A DNA stretch of 64,000 nt from positions 310,001-374,000 of the forward strand of contig NZ_WTKP01000001.1 of assembly GCF_009793355.1 (NCBI RefSeq), written 5' to 3'. The number at the start of each line of letters is the position of its first letter. Position 1 is the stretch's first letter. Source of the DNA: Vreelandella zhuhanensis. Lineage in GTDB: Bacteria; Pseudomonadota; Gammaproteobacteria; Pseudomonadales; Halomonadaceae. The notes beneath the pieces were generated by a model. That model did no database searches, was not told the origin of the DNA, and saw nothing but the letters and a program-made list of their open reading frames with translations. The translations under genes and the position numbers were made by a program. This document shows positions 20,844 through 30,240 of the stretch, piece by piece.

Positions 20844-22358
20844 TCAACCTGGGTTGACCAATTCTCGCGCATAGGATGCCAGATCACCGGCCAGCAAACC
20901 ACGTTCACCCTTTTCGGCAACAGCACAATCAGCGGCCAGCGCATGAATCAGAGTGCCCAGCCAGGCACTTCGTTCAAGGCCCAATTGCTGGGCGAGTAGA
21001 GCACCGAGTATGCCACTCAGCGCATCGCCCATGCCGCCGCTGGCCATGCCCGGGTTACCGTAGGGACAAACCATCAGGCCGCTTGGCCCGGCAACCAGGC
21101 TCCCCGCCCCCTTGAGAATCACCACGCCGCCGCGCTTACGCTGCAAAGCCAACGCCGCCGCCGGCCGGTCTGCCTGCACCTCGCCTGCGGAAATACCCAG
21201 CAGCCGAGCGGCCTCCCCCGGGTGCGGGGTCAATATCCAGTCATCGCGGCGCAACGCCGGCCAGTGGGTGGCCAACAGATTGAGCCCATCGGCATCGATG
21301 ACCAAGGGCACAATGCGTGGCGAGTCGCTCACTTCCTGCAAAGCGCTCTGTAACATCGCCTGTCCCCAGGCACCCTTGCCCAGGCCAGGGCCAACCACCC
21401 GCACATCCGCCTGAGCGGGCAATTCGCCCAGATCCGCCACGCCGCGCACTCCATGCGCCATGACTTCCGGGCAACGTACCAGGCTCGCCACGACATGTTC
21501 CGGCGCCGTTGCCAGGCTTATCTTGCCCGCGCCCAAACGCGCGGCGGTCTGGGAAGCGAGTATTCCAGCACCGCCCAGGCCCGGTGCGCCACCCATTACC
21601 AACACATGCCCCATGTCGCCCTTGTGCACGGTGCGCTGTCGAGGCGGAAAGCTCTCGGCAAGGATGGCTTCGTCCAACAACCAGGCGGCAGGAGGAATAT
21701 CGAAAAACGCCAAGGCCTTGACGCCCAACGGACGAAAATCCACCTCACCGGTATAGCCCGGCGCCGCTCCGGTGTGCAGCCCCAGCTTGTCGCCGATAAA
21801 TGTCACCGTACGGCTGGCCTGTACCGCCACGCCGAGTACCGCGCCGGTATCCGCGGCCAACCCCGAGGGAATGTCGATGGCCAGCACCGGTAAGCCACTC
21901 CGATTGATCGCCTCGATGGCACGCCGAAAATCACCTTTAACCTCACCGTCGAGCCCGGTGCCCAACAAGGCGTCCACCACCACTTCGCCGGTCAGTTCAA
22001 GTTCGGGATGCCAGGCCACACAGCCCACGCCCGCCGAGGTAGCCAGTTGCGCCGCACGCCCTGCGTCGCCCTGCAGCTCGCTTATTTCCTTGAGCACTAC
22101 TCTTTGCACCTTCAAGCCCGCCTGAGCCGCCAGCGCCGCCAGCACATGACCATCGCCTCCGTTGTTGCCCCCGCCGCATAAAACACTGACGGCGCGCACC
22201 TGGGGCCAACGCCCGCGAAAGCTGTGCCAGGCACTGGAGGCGGCGCGCTGCATCAGCGCGAATCCCTCTATACCGCCGGCAATCGTGCGTCGGTCGAGCT
22301 CACCGACCTGGGCCGCGCGATAGAGTGGGCGAAGCATTGAAGTGCTTAAGCTAGTCAC
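20844..22358 (-). CDS. nnrD: Bifunctional NAD(P)H-hydrate epimerase / ADP-dependent NAD(P)H-hydrate dehydratase
   Basis: Repairs hydrated NADH and NADPH: the N-terminal domain interconverts R and S epimers and the C-terminal ribokinase-like domain dehydrates the S form using ADP. The 504-residue protein shows the epimerase signature CGGGNNGGDGH (61-71) and, in the second domain, GGAPGLGGAGIL and the nucleotide-site motif ASGGMGDALSGI. The start is a GTG at 22358 with GAGGAG 5 bp upstream; an ATG at the eighth codon is the alternative. E. coli carries the same fusion (NnrD, formerly YjeF), also between queG and tsaE. Confidence 0.95.
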   Translation of the reverse strand: MTSLSTSMLRPLYRAAQVGELDRRTIAGGIEGFALMQRAASSAWHSFRGRWPQVRAVSVLCGGGNNGGDGHVLAALAAQAGLKVQRVVLKEISELQGDAGRAAQLATSAGVGCVAWHPELELTGEVVVDALLGTGLDGEVKGDFRRAIEAINRSGLPVLAIDIPSGLAADTGAVLGVAVQASRTVTFIGDKLGLHTGAAPGYTGEVDFRPLGVKALAFFDIPPAAWLLDEAILAESFPPRQRTVHKGDMGHVLVMGGAPGLGGAGILASQTAARLGAGKISLATAPEHVVASLVRCPEVMAHGVRGVADLGELPAQADVRVVGPGLGKGAWGQAMLQSALQEVSDSPRIVPLVIDADGLNLLATHWPALRRDDWILTPHPGEAARLLGISAGEVQADRPAAALALQRKRGGVVILKGAGSLVAGPSGLMVCPYGNPGMASGGMGDALSGILGALLAQQLGLERSAWLGTLIHALAADCAVAEKGERGLLAGDLASYARELVNPG

Positions 22359-22434
22359 GATATCTCCTCATCCGTGTTTTCTTGGCGCCCGATGCATTAG
22401 CATAGCGCGGCTGATTTCATCTAGGTGATGTAGC

Positions 22435-23535
22435 ATGCCTTCCACTGGCTGTATATCCGCTGCCGAACTCGACCGTCTGGCGGCACTGATCAAGACCTGG
22501 GGCCGCGAGCTGGGTTTCCAGCAAGTGGGTATTACCGATATCGACTTGCAGGCGCATGAAGCCCACCTGCAACACTGGCTGGATGCCGGCCATCACGGCG
22601 ACATGAGCTTCATGGCCAAGCACGGCACCAAGCGCACCCGCCCCGAAGAACTCGAACCCGGCACAAGGCGCGTGATCAGTGCGCGTATGGATTATCTGCC
22701 CCCCGAGGTGGAAACCACCCGGGTGCTGAGCCAACCCCAGCGTGCCTATGTATCACGTTACGCCCTGGGGCGTGACTACCATAAGCTGATGCGCAAGCGC
22801 CTGGCGCGGCTGGCCCAGCAGATCGAGGCCGAAGTCGGGCGCATCGGTTACCGCGCCTTTGTCGACTCCGCTCCGGTCATGGAGCGCGCCCTGGGGCAGA
22901 AAGCCGGCCTTGGCTGGTTCGGCAAGAACGCCATGTTGCTCAACCCCCAGGCAGGCTCGCTGTTTTTCCTTGGCGAATTGTATACCGACCTGCCGCTGCC
23001 CGTGGACGCCCCCTTCGAAAGAGACCACTGCGGTAGCTGCAACGCTTGTCGAACCGCTTGCCCTACCGGTGCCATCGTCGATGATAAAGTGGTCGACTCG
23101 CGGCGCTGCATTTCCTACCTCACCATTGAGCTGCACGGTGCGATTCCCGAGCGTTACCGGCGCGCCATGGGCAACCGGATTTATGGCTGCGACGATTGCC
23201 AACTGGTATGTCCCTTCACCCGTTTCACCCGCGCCAGCCAGGAAGCCGACTTCGCCCCCCGCCATGACCTGGATCGCGCCGAGCTTCTGAGCCTGTTCGC
23301 CTGGAGCGAAGAAGAATTTCTCGCCAAGACCGCCGGCAGCGCCATTCGGCGTATCGGTTATGAGCGTTGGCTGCGAAATGTGGCTATTGGCCTGGGCAAC
23401 GCCCCCTGGAGTACGGCTATTGAAGCGGCACTGATCGCTCGCCGCAGCTACCCCAGCGCCCTGGTGCGTGAGCACGTCGCCTGGGCGCTGGTAGAACAAG
23501 GCGCCAAACGCCCGGCGCTGATCGCCCATCGCTAG
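22435..23535 (+). CDS. queG: Epoxyqueuosine reductase
   Basis: Cobalamin-dependent iron-sulfur enzyme that reduces epoxyqueuosine to queuosine at tRNA position 34, the last step of Q synthesis. The 366-residue protein has two [4Fe-4S] motifs, CGSCNACRTACP and CDDCQLVCP, after the catalytic region with VDSAPVMERALGQKAGLGW. A C-terminal HEAT-like tail contains RNVAIGLGN. It is divergent from nnrD, as in E. coli, and converges with orn with only 2 bp between the stops. Its cofactor need agrees with the cobO gene nearby. Confidence 0.96.
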   Translation: MPSTGCISAAELDRLAALIKTWGRELGFQQVGITDIDLQAHEAHLQHWLDAGHHGDMSFMAKHGTKRTRPEELEPGTRRVISARMDYLPPEVETTRVLSQPQRAYVSRYALGRDYHKLMRKRLARLAQQIEAEVGRIGYRAFVDSAPVMERALGQKAGLGWFGKNAMLLNPQAGSLFFLGELYTDLPLPVDAPFERDHCGSCNACRTACPTGAIVDDKVVDSRRCISYLTIELHGAIPERYRRAMGNRIYGCDDCQLVCPFTRFTRASQEADFAPRHDLDRAELLSLFAWSEEEFLAKTAGSAIRRIGYERWLRNVAIGLGNAPWSTAIEAALIARRSYPSALVREHVAWALVEQGAKRPALIAHR

Positions 23536-23537
23536 GG

Positions 23538-24119
23538 TTACTCCTCTTCGTCGCGAATGCTATCCACACGCAAGAAGGTCTCGCGATAGTGCGCCAGTTC
23601 CTCGACTGACTCCTTGATATCTTCCATCGCCAAGTGCACATTGCGCTTTTTGAAGCCGGCGATGGCCCCAGGGTTCCAGCGTTTGGCAAGCTCCTTGAGA
23701 GTGGAGACGTCCAGATTGCGGTAATGGAAGAATTCCAGGAGCTCGGGCATTTCCCGTTCCATGAAACGCCGATCCTGGTGGACACTGTTGCCACACATGG
23801 GAGACACCCCTGCCACCGCATAGGTTTTAAGAAATGCCAGGGTACGACGCTCAGCTTCAGCGGTATCCACCGTACTTTCCTTGATTCGCGTCACCAACCC
23901 TGACTCACCGTGGGTTTTCTGATTCCAGTTATCCATGCCTTCAAGCAGGCTATCCGGCTGTTTGACCGCCAGCACTGGGCCTTCAGCGATGATATTCAAG
24001 TCGTTGTCGGTAATCAGCGTGGCTATTTCAATGATACGCTCGCGATTGGGATCCAGACCGGTCATTTCCAGATCGATCCATATGAGTACATCCTTGCGCG
24101 GCTGGGGATTATCCGTCAT
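23538..24119 (-). CDS. orn: Oligoribonuclease (DEDDh 3'-5' exoribonuclease)
   Basis: Degrades dinucleotides left by RNA decay and pGpG from cyclic di-GMP turnover. The 193-residue protein has the ExoI DED motif [10 protein letters not shown] with Asp16 and Glu18, [13 protein letters not shown], and the C-terminal ExoIII His/Asp region (VHLAMEDI). It is slightly longer than E. coli Orn (181) owing to an acidic tail ending DEEE. It has its own strong promoter (24229-24237) and a repeat-bearing leader, separate from the efflux operon upstream. Confidence 0.96.
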   Translation of the reverse strand: MTDNPQPRKDVLIWIDLEMTGLDPNRERIIEIATLITDNDLNIIAEGPVLAVKQPDSLLEGMDNWNQKTHGESGLVTRIKESTVDTAEAERRTLAFLKTYAVAGVSPMCGNSVHQDRRFMEREMPELLEFFHYRNLDVSTLKELAKRWNPGAIAGFKKRNVHLAMEDIKESVEELAHYRETFLRVDSIRDEEE

Positions 24120-24136
24120 TGGTCAGTGTTCCCGGT

Positions 24137-24180
24137 TCTTGAAAAAAGTGTCTTGAAAAGATGGCTTGTGAAAAAATGGC
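24137..24180 (-). repeat. Triplicated T-rich leader repeat upstream of orn
   Basis: Three imperfect direct repeats of 15, 15 and 14 bp lie head to tail on the minus strand. They read GCCATTTTTTCACAA, GCCATCTTTTCAAGA and CACTTTTTTCAAGA. They are in the 5' leader of orn, between its -10 element and its start codon. No coding or terminator function is evident. Confidence 0.6.
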
Positions 24181-24228
24181 CTGGTAGGACGTTTCAGGCC
24201 CGATTTCGTCAATCTGAATATTCTCGTC

Positions 24229-24237
24229 ATTATAACA
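24229..24237 (-). promoter_or_regulatory. Extended -10 promoter for orn
   Basis: The minus strand reads TGTTATAAT, a perfect TATAAT with the TGn extension. A TTGGCT lies 15 bp further upstream, a little close for a -35 element, but extended -10 promoters tolerate this. It lies in the gap after the RND operon, about 110 bp before the orn start. Confidence 0.6.
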
Positions 24238-24289
24238 GTGAAATGCATTAGCCAACCGCCTGTCCAGACACCATCCCAATCCAGGCAAT

Positions 24290-27200
24290 TCAATCCGCCT
24301 TACGCAATTGGCGAGCATCTTCAATGATGCGATAAACCGCCGGCACCAGCACTAGCACGATCAAGGTCACAAAAAGCACGCCAAATCCCAGGCTGATGGC
24401 CATGGGAATCAAGAAGCGTGCCTGTAAGGATGTTTCGAAAATCATCGGCGCCAGACCGAAGAAGGTGGTGAGCGACGTAATCAGGATGGGTCGAAAACGG
24501 CGGGCACCGCCTGCCACGATGGCATCGCCGACGCCTCGCCCCTCCTGGCGCAGGTTGTCGACGGCCAGGATATACACCAGCGTGCCGTTAACCACGACCC
24601 CGGCCAGAGCCACCAGACCCATCAAACTTATCAGGCTGAGGTTATAGCCCATCAGGAGATGGCCAATAACCGCGCCGACCACGCCGAAGGGTATGGCAAA
24701 CATGACCAGCAGCGGCTCCACGTAGCTGCGAAACGCTATCGCCATCAGTGCGTACATGGCCAGTAGCGCCAGCAGCATACCCCGGCCCAGAGCCTGCAAA
24801 GCATCCTGCTGATCGCGCAACTCACCGGCCAGGCGATAATCGAGCCCCGGCAGCTTATTTAGCAATCCCGGCAGCACTTGGGCCTCCAGATCGGCAATCA
24901 CTTCATTGGGGGTAATGACACCGGCTTGCACATCGGCAGTGACGGTCAAGGTTCGGCGCCCATCAGTACGGGTAATGCTGCGTGGTGACCGGCTTTGTTC
25001 GATGATGGCCGCCTGTTCCAGCGGCATCTCCCCGCCGTCGGCAAGCTGGATAAGTAGCGTCTCCATGCTATGACGTGTGCCACGATCCTCCTCGGGCAGA
25101 CGCACGAAAATACGCAGTTCATGGCGCCCACGTTGCTGACGCTGCGGCTCGGCGCCGAAAAAAGCCCCCCGTACCTGAGCCAAATCCTGAGGCATCAAGC
25201 CCTGTGCATAGCCTGCCGGTGACAGACGCAAATCCAGTTGTCGCTTACCCAATTCCACATCGTCATCGATCTCGATTACCCCACGATACTGCTCTAATTC
25301 AGCAGCCAGGCCACGAGCGGCCTCCTCAAGGCGCTCACGATCCTGATGGGCAAGCTCGATAGCAATGGCCTCACCGCTGGAGGGTCCGACATCGGTACTG
25401 AAACGCAAGGTACGCACCCCGGCCAATTCGCCCAATTGCTCACGCCAACGCTCGGCGAAATCCCCCGCGCCCACCTCTCGACGCCCAGCTTTCACCAGAA
25501 AAACCTGAACATAGGCGACATGAGCGCCTTCAACCCCTTCTCCCGCATCCATCGCATTCTCTTCGCTCCTTCTACCCAACTGAGCAAAGATCCCTTGGCT
25601 GATATTGCCAAGCTCCTCATCCACCTCCTGTGCGCTAGTCATCAGACGCTCTATGGCGGCACGAGTTTGTACAGCGGGGGTTCCAAAAGGAAATTCCAGG
25701 CTGACGGTGACCTTATCCCCTTCGATTTCCGGCATAAAGGTAAAACTGATACGTTCACTGGCAACGATTGCCGCCACTACCAGCAAGACAGCCAGACCCA
25801 AGGCCAGGGTCAAATAGCGCCATTGGATCGCCAGGCGCAAAAACGGTGTATAGCGCTCGGCGATGAAGCGTTCAAGCGCCTGAGTAAAGCGTTGCTGTAA
25901 ACGCGAAAGCCGGTTGTCGGCAGTTTGACGGCTATGACCGATATGCGCCGGCAGGACGAAAAACGACTCGAACAAGGACAGCAAGAGGATGGGGATCACG
26001 ATCAGCGGAATATTGCGAAAGAAATCCCCCGAGGTTCCGGGCACGAACAGTAAGGGTAAAAAGGCGATGACCGTGGTGGTTACCGCAAACGTTACCGGCT
26101 TGGCCATTTCGTGAACCCCGGCAATCGCTGCATCAAGCGAGCCCAGCCCGCGGTTACGATGGCTGAAGGCCGCCTCTCCCACCACAATGGCATCATCCAC
26201 CACAATCCCCAAGGCAAGCAGGAAGGCGAACAAAGAAATCATGTTCAGGGAAACATCGAGCAAGGGCATGAAGGCAAATGCGCCCAGGAAGGACACCGCC
26301 ATGCCCACAGTGACCCAGAAGGCCAGGCGGGGCATTAGAAACAGGCCCAGCAGCACCAACACCAACCCCAGGCCGATCAAGCCGTTACGTACCAATAAGC
26401 CCATGCGATCGGCATAGATCTCAGAATTATCATCCCAGCTGAGCAGCTGAACCTGCTCAGGTAACAGCTGGCGTTGTTGCGCTATTACAGCATGCACCGC
26501 CGTGGAAACGTCCATGGGGGTTTGCTGACCCACACGGAAAACATTCAAGCGAATGGCAGGCTGTCCATCCAGAAATGCCTCAAGCTTGTCGGTACTAAAG
26601 TCTTCGCGAATTGTGGCAATATCGCCTAATCGAACCTGGGTGCCATCGGCTAGGCTGACCACGGGAATGGTGGCAAATTGCTGCGTGCGGTCACGCTGTT
26701 CGGTGATGCGCAGCAAAATGTCACCTCCGCTATCCTGGATTTCGCCGGACGGCAGATCAATGGAAGCTTGGTCGATAAGACCGGCAATCTGCGGCAGGCT
26801 CAGGTTATAACGACGAAGGTTGGCTTGAGGCACTTCCACGCTGATTTCCGGCGGTTGCAGACCACCGATTTCCACCCGGCTGATATCAGGGTCGCGCAGC
26901 AGTGCCTCACGCAACTGCTCACCGAGGCGGTGCAAGGTATCGGGAGAAAGCGGCGCCGAGACCATCAGCGATACCACCTGCACCCTGGGGTCGGGTACCT
27001 GAATCACCGGGTCTTCGGCACCGGCTGGAAAGGTGACGATACGCGCCACGGCAGCATCAATATCGGTACGCGCCCGATCCCGATCGGCGCTGGTAAAAAG
27101 CTCCGCCACCACGGTGGCCCGGCCTTCGGCGGCAGTTGAGAGAACCCGTTCGACCCCTTCTATGCCACGCACCTCCTCTTCAATCGCCAGCACCACGCCT

Positions 27201-27403
27201 TGCTCTACCTCTTCGGGAGCAGCCCCGGCGTAAGGCACGGTGATGATGACCTGGTTGGGCTCGATATCGGGAAATACGCTCTGCTGAACATCGAAGACAA
27301 AGAACAGTCCGCCGATCAGCAGCAGTCCCATCACCAGATTGGCAAAAACCGGATGCCTGGCGGCCCATTCCAAGGGGCTCATCCGAGTAGAGGATTCATT
27401 CAT
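24290..27403 (-). CDS. RND-family efflux pump inner-membrane permease
   Basis: Proton-driven inner-membrane component of a tripartite efflux pump. The 1037-residue protein has the AcrB-type layout: an N-terminal helix (VFANLVMGLLLIGGLFFVF), a long periplasmic loop, a helix bundle, a second loop and a C-terminal bundle. Helix 4 carries GIVVDDAIVV, with Asp403-Asp404 matching the proton-relay pair of AcrB; VVNGTLVYILAVD near residue 930 is the repeat's counterpart. The ATG at 27403 has GGAGG 6 bp upstream and overlaps the adaptor gene by 8 bp; a GTG two codons earlier is possible. Substrates cannot be read from sequence. Confidence 0.93.
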   Translation of the reverse strand: MNESSTRMSPLEWAARHPVFANLVMGLLLIGGLFFVFDVQQSVFPDIEPNQVIITVPYAGAAPEEVEQGVVLAIEEEVRGIEGVERVLSTAAEGRATVVAELFTSADRDRARTDIDAAVARIVTFPAGAEDPVIQVPDPRVQVVSLMVSAPLSPDTLHRLGEQLREALLRDPDISRVEIGGLQPPEISVEVPQANLRRYNLSLPQIAGLIDQASIDLPSGEIQDSGGDILLRITEQRDRTQQFATIPVVSLADGTQVRLGDIATIREDFSTDKLEAFLDGQPAIRLNVFRVGQQTPMDVSTAVHAVIAQQRQLLPEQVQLLSWDDNSEIYADRMGLLVRNGLIGLGLVLVLLGLFLMPRLAFWVTVGMAVSFLGAFAFMPLLDVSLNMISLFAFLLALGIVVDDAIVVGEAAFSHRNRGLGSLDAAIAGVHEMAKPVTFAVTTTVIAFLPLLFVPGTSGDFFRNIPLIVIPILLLSLFESFFVLPAHIGHSRQTADNRLSRLQQRFTQALERFIAERYTPFLRLAIQWRYLTLALGLAVLLVVAAIVASERISFTFMPEIEGDKVTVSLEFPFGTPAVQTRAAIERLMTSAQEVDEELGNISQGIFAQLGRRSEENAMDAGEGVEGAHVAYVQVFLVKAGRREVGAGDFAERWREQLGELAGVRTLRFSTDVGPSSGEAIAIELAHQDRERLEEAARGLAAELEQYRGVIEIDDDVELGKRQLDLRLSPAGYAQGLMPQDLAQVRGAFFGAEPQRQQRGRHELRIFVRLPEEDRGTRHSMETLLIQLADGGEMPLEQAAIIEQSRSPRSITRTDGRRTLTVTADVQAGVITPNEVIADLEAQVLPGLLNKLPGLDYRLAGELRDQQDALQALGRGMLLALLAMYALMAIAFRSYVEPLLVMFAIPFGVVGAVIGHLLMGYNLSLISLMGLVALAGVVVNGTLVYILAVDNLRQEGRGVGDAIVAGGARRFRPILITSLTTFFGLAPMIFETSLQARFLIPMAISLGFGVLFVTLIVLVLVPAVYRIIEDARQLRKAD

Positions 27404-28610
27404 TGCCACCCTCCTGCACGCGGCCTTTGGGGGCTTCGAGCCTCACCGGCATGCCTTCGAAGGCAAAAGGCAGCGGACTGAGAACCACCCTTTCACCGCC
27501 CTTTAGCCCCGAGCGTACCAGCACGCTTTCGCGGCGGCGCCAGACAATATCCAGATCGCGGACCGCCAAGGTGTTATCCGCCTCGACGACGTAAGCCCGC
27601 TCTCCTTCATGCAGCGCCCGGCGTGGCAGCTCGATCAGATTATCCATCCGCGGCCCGATAATGCTCGCTTCAACGAAGGAATCCAGCAATAGCGGGATAC
27701 CTCTAAGTTCATCGTCGGGATGTTCGAGCCTTAGCGGGTCATCAATGCGGATCAACAAGCGGGCCATGCGTCCTTGTGGGCTGAGATCCCCCAGTAACCG
27801 CACGACCTTTCCCCTGCGTGTAAGCGTGCGCTCATCGAGAGGGTAATGGATTTCGACCTCGGCCCCGCTATCCGCCGTGACACCGGGAATAGCGATATGC
27901 GCCAAGCGCTCACGCTCGACCGACACCTGCAGCCAGAAATGGCTGGCGGCCACCAGGGTGGCGACGTCCGCCTGGGCACTCACCAACTGACCCAACGCCG
28001 CCTGCTCGCGCTCGACCCATCCGGTGAAGGGCGCAGTCACTTCGGTTCGCGAAAGCTGCAGGCGAGCCTGTTCAAGCGCCACACGGGCGGCATCCAGCCG
28101 CGAGCGTGCCGTTTCACGTTGCGGCACTCTTAACGCCAGGTCCGGGCTTGCGTCTTGAGAAAATTCGCCACGAAACATTTCCAGCTCACGCTCGGCCACT
28201 TTGCCACGCCCGAGCTCAAGACGCAGCTGGGCGTCTGCCTCGGTCACCCGAGATTGCTGTTCTTGTACGGCCAAGCGAAAGTCATCGTCTTCTATCCTGA
28301 GCAACGCTTCACCCGCCTCGACCACCCCGCCAGGTTCCAGGTCAGGATGAATCCAGTCCAGGCGCCCTGCCACCTGGGGCTGGATGACGACACGGCGGGC
28401 CGCGGTGATCGGCCCTTGAACCGCAATTTCGAGCTGATGGGTGCCAGACTCAACGGTGAGCGTTTCCACCAATGGCTCTCTAGGCCCCTCTTCCATTGTG
28501 GGAGGCGGCTGTTGCGTGAGCATCAGGGCTGCCGCCACGCCAGCAGCGGCGAGGATAATCCCTAGTGGCCAAAGCCAGGCTTTGACATGCTTGCGCTGAG
28601 GCGGGTTCAT
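27396..28610 (-). CDS. RND efflux pump periplasmic adaptor (membrane fusion protein)
   Basis: Links the RND permease to the outer-membrane channel. The 404-residue protein has an N-terminal membrane anchor (about residues 11-31), a barrel-sandwich half-motif (VVIQPQVAGRLDWIHP), a coiled-coil hairpin (about residues 110-190), the second half-motif (TEVTAPFTGWVEREQ) and beta-barrel and membrane-proximal domains. It overlaps the channel gene upstream by 4 bp (ATGA) and the permease gene downstream by 8 bp, so all three are one translationally coupled operon. Confidence 0.92.
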   Translation of the reverse strand: MNPPQRKHVKAWLWPLGIILAAAGVAAALMLTQQPPPTMEEGPREPLVETLTVESGTHQLEIAVQGPITAARRVVIQPQVAGRLDWIHPDLEPGGVVEAGEALLRIEDDDFRLAVQEQQSRVTEADAQLRLELGRGKVAERELEMFRGEFSQDASPDLALRVPQRETARSRLDAARVALEQARLQLSRTEVTAPFTGWVEREQAALGQLVSAQADVATLVAASHFWLQVSVERERLAHIAIPGVTADSGAEVEIHYPLDERTLTRRGKVVRLLGDLSPQGRMARLLIRIDDPLRLEHPDDELRGIPLLLDSFVEASIIGPRMDNLIELPRRALHEGERAYVVEADNTLAVRDLDIVWRRRESVLVRSGLKGGERVVLSPLPFAFEGMPVRLEAPKGRVQEGGNE

Positions 28611-30043
28611 AAAGCGCTCGCTTTGCCGGAGGGTGCCAATTCCTCCGTCAGATCAGTTTCAGCGTGTGCGTAACCAAGGGCACGGCAAGTCTGTAAGCGG
28701 GAAGACAGGAGTTCACGCTGCGCCTCGATCAACGATTGCTGAACGTGCAGGCGCTGCTGCTGCGCATTGAGCACCCGAAGATAATCCACAACCCCTTGAA
28801 GGTAGTAAGTACGTGAAAGCGCCAGAGCACGGTCGGCATCTTCAGCCTGGAGCCGCAGGCTGTTGAGCTGAGAGCGTCGTCCCTGCTCCAACACCAAGCC
28901 GTTACCCACCTCCGCCAGAGCGGTGAGATAAGCCTGGGCAAACTGCTCCATGGCCGCTTCGGCCTGGGCATCGGCCATTTCAGCCTGGGCCTTGAGCCGT
29001 CCGCCATCGAACACCACAACATTCACCGACCCCAGCAAGTTCCAGAAAATCTGCTCGAAGAGTTCAGTTACCGTGCGTGATTCCGCGAAGGCTTCTGCGG
29101 TCAGCTGCACCATGGGAAGCCGTTCCGCCACCGCCGCTGCGGCTTGTTGATCTGCTGCGGCCATGCGCTTTCCAGCAGCGGAAAGGTCAGGACGCAACTG
29201 CAGCAGATTGGCGGGAATGCCCTCCAAGGGCAACGGCGTCAATGGCGGCAAGCCACGCTCTTGCTGTTGCACGAACGTGTCTAGCGGGGACTCTCCCAGC
29301 AGGATCTGCAATTCATTGGTCACCATCTTTGCCTGCGCCTGTGTCAACGCCAGTTCTCCCTGAATGGTTTCAGTTTGCTGACGCTGCTCCACCACGTCCA
29401 AGCCCTGCGCCTGACCTTGCGCGAAGCGTAGCTGAACAAGCTCCAGCATCTGCTCGCGGGCCGCTACTTCCGTTTGAAGCAGGTCGATAACTTGACGTAT
29501 TGCCACAAGCTCGAACCAGCGCTGTGCAACTTCCGCCGAAAGGGTCACCCGTGCAGCCTGTAAATCATCCCAACTGGCATCCGCCTGGAGCGCCACCGCT
29601 TCGGCTTCGCTGGCGACCCGACCCCAGAAATCCAGCTCGTATTGCATCGCCACACCCAGCCGGTAACGGCTGATGGTGCTATCCATACGCCTGCCGGGAG
29701 CAGCCGAGACACCGCCCACAGAAGCCAGACGACTGCGAGAGGCACTACCTTCCAGATTGAGATTCGGCAAACGTGAAGCACCGGCGGCACGGGCCGAGGC
29801 TTGTGCTTCACGCAGATTGGCTCGGGCGATGGACAGGTCGTGATTGTTCTTTAAAGCGCGGTAAGTCAGGCTTTTCAATGGGCTAGGCAGGTAGGCCTGA
29901 CACCATTCACCCAGCTGCTGGGATTGCACTGTGGGTAACGCCGCCGTTTCCGGCAGTGGCGCCTGCAGATCCACACTGCCTTGCCGAGCACAGCCGGTGA
30001 CCAACAGGGTGACCAACATGACGAAGCGCATCCCGTGCTGCAT
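28607..30043 (-). CDS. Outer-membrane efflux channel lipoprotein (TolC/OprM, NodT type)
   Basis: Outer-membrane exit duct of the pump. The 478-residue protein has a signal peptide with lipobox LLVTGC (Cys18), so it is lipidated like OprM. Two repeated OEP halves follow, each with long Ala/Gln/Leu-rich helices; YELDFWGRV (about residues 135-143) is the characteristic NodT/OprM segment. It is the first gene of the operon. A dedicated channel encoded with the pump suggests a self-contained system; no TetR- or LysR-type regulator is next to it. Confidence 0.93.
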   Translation of the reverse strand: MQHGMRFVMLVTLLVTGCARQGSVDLQAPLPETAALPTVQSQQLGEWCQAYLPSPLKSLTYRALKNNHDLSIARANLREAQASARAAGASRLPNLNLEGSASRSRLASVGGVSAAPGRRMDSTISRYRLGVAMQYELDFWGRVASEAEAVALQADASWDDLQAARVTLSAEVAQRWFELVAIRQVIDLLQTEVAAREQMLELVQLRFAQGQAQGLDVVEQRQQTETIQGELALTQAQAKMVTNELQILLGESPLDTFVQQQERGLPPLTPLPLEGIPANLLQLRPDLSAAGKRMAAADQQAAAAVAERLPMVQLTAEAFAESRTVTELFEQIFWNLLGSVNVVVFDGGRLKAQAEMADAQAEAAMEQFAQAYLTALAEVGNGLVLEQGRRSQLNSLRLQAEDADRALALSRTYYLQGVVDYLRVLNAQQQRLHVQQSLIEAQRELLSSRLQTCRALGYAHAETDLTEELAPSGKASAL

Positions 30044-30191
30044 TGTAGCTAATCCATCAATTCATGAGGTTTACGGTGGGTTACTTTTCACTGAAACACA
30101 CTATTGCACGCTCATGGAGCAACATAATGCATATTAATGAATAAACAAGCTGTCGTTTTGACGCCCAGTGCGATCACAGCAGGACAGTGGG

Positions 30192-30197
30192 TATAAT
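30192..30197 (+). promoter_or_regulatory. Candidate -10 element for rsgA
   Basis: A perfect TATAAT lies 43 bp before the rsgA start, in the 197-bp gap between divergent rsgA and the efflux operon. No good -35 is seen at 16-18 bp; a TTGACG lies too far upstream (28 bp). Confidence 0.35.
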
Positions 30198-30240
30198 TGG
30201 TGGTTACAATACTGCTACTGTAACGACCCTTCGGGTAATC

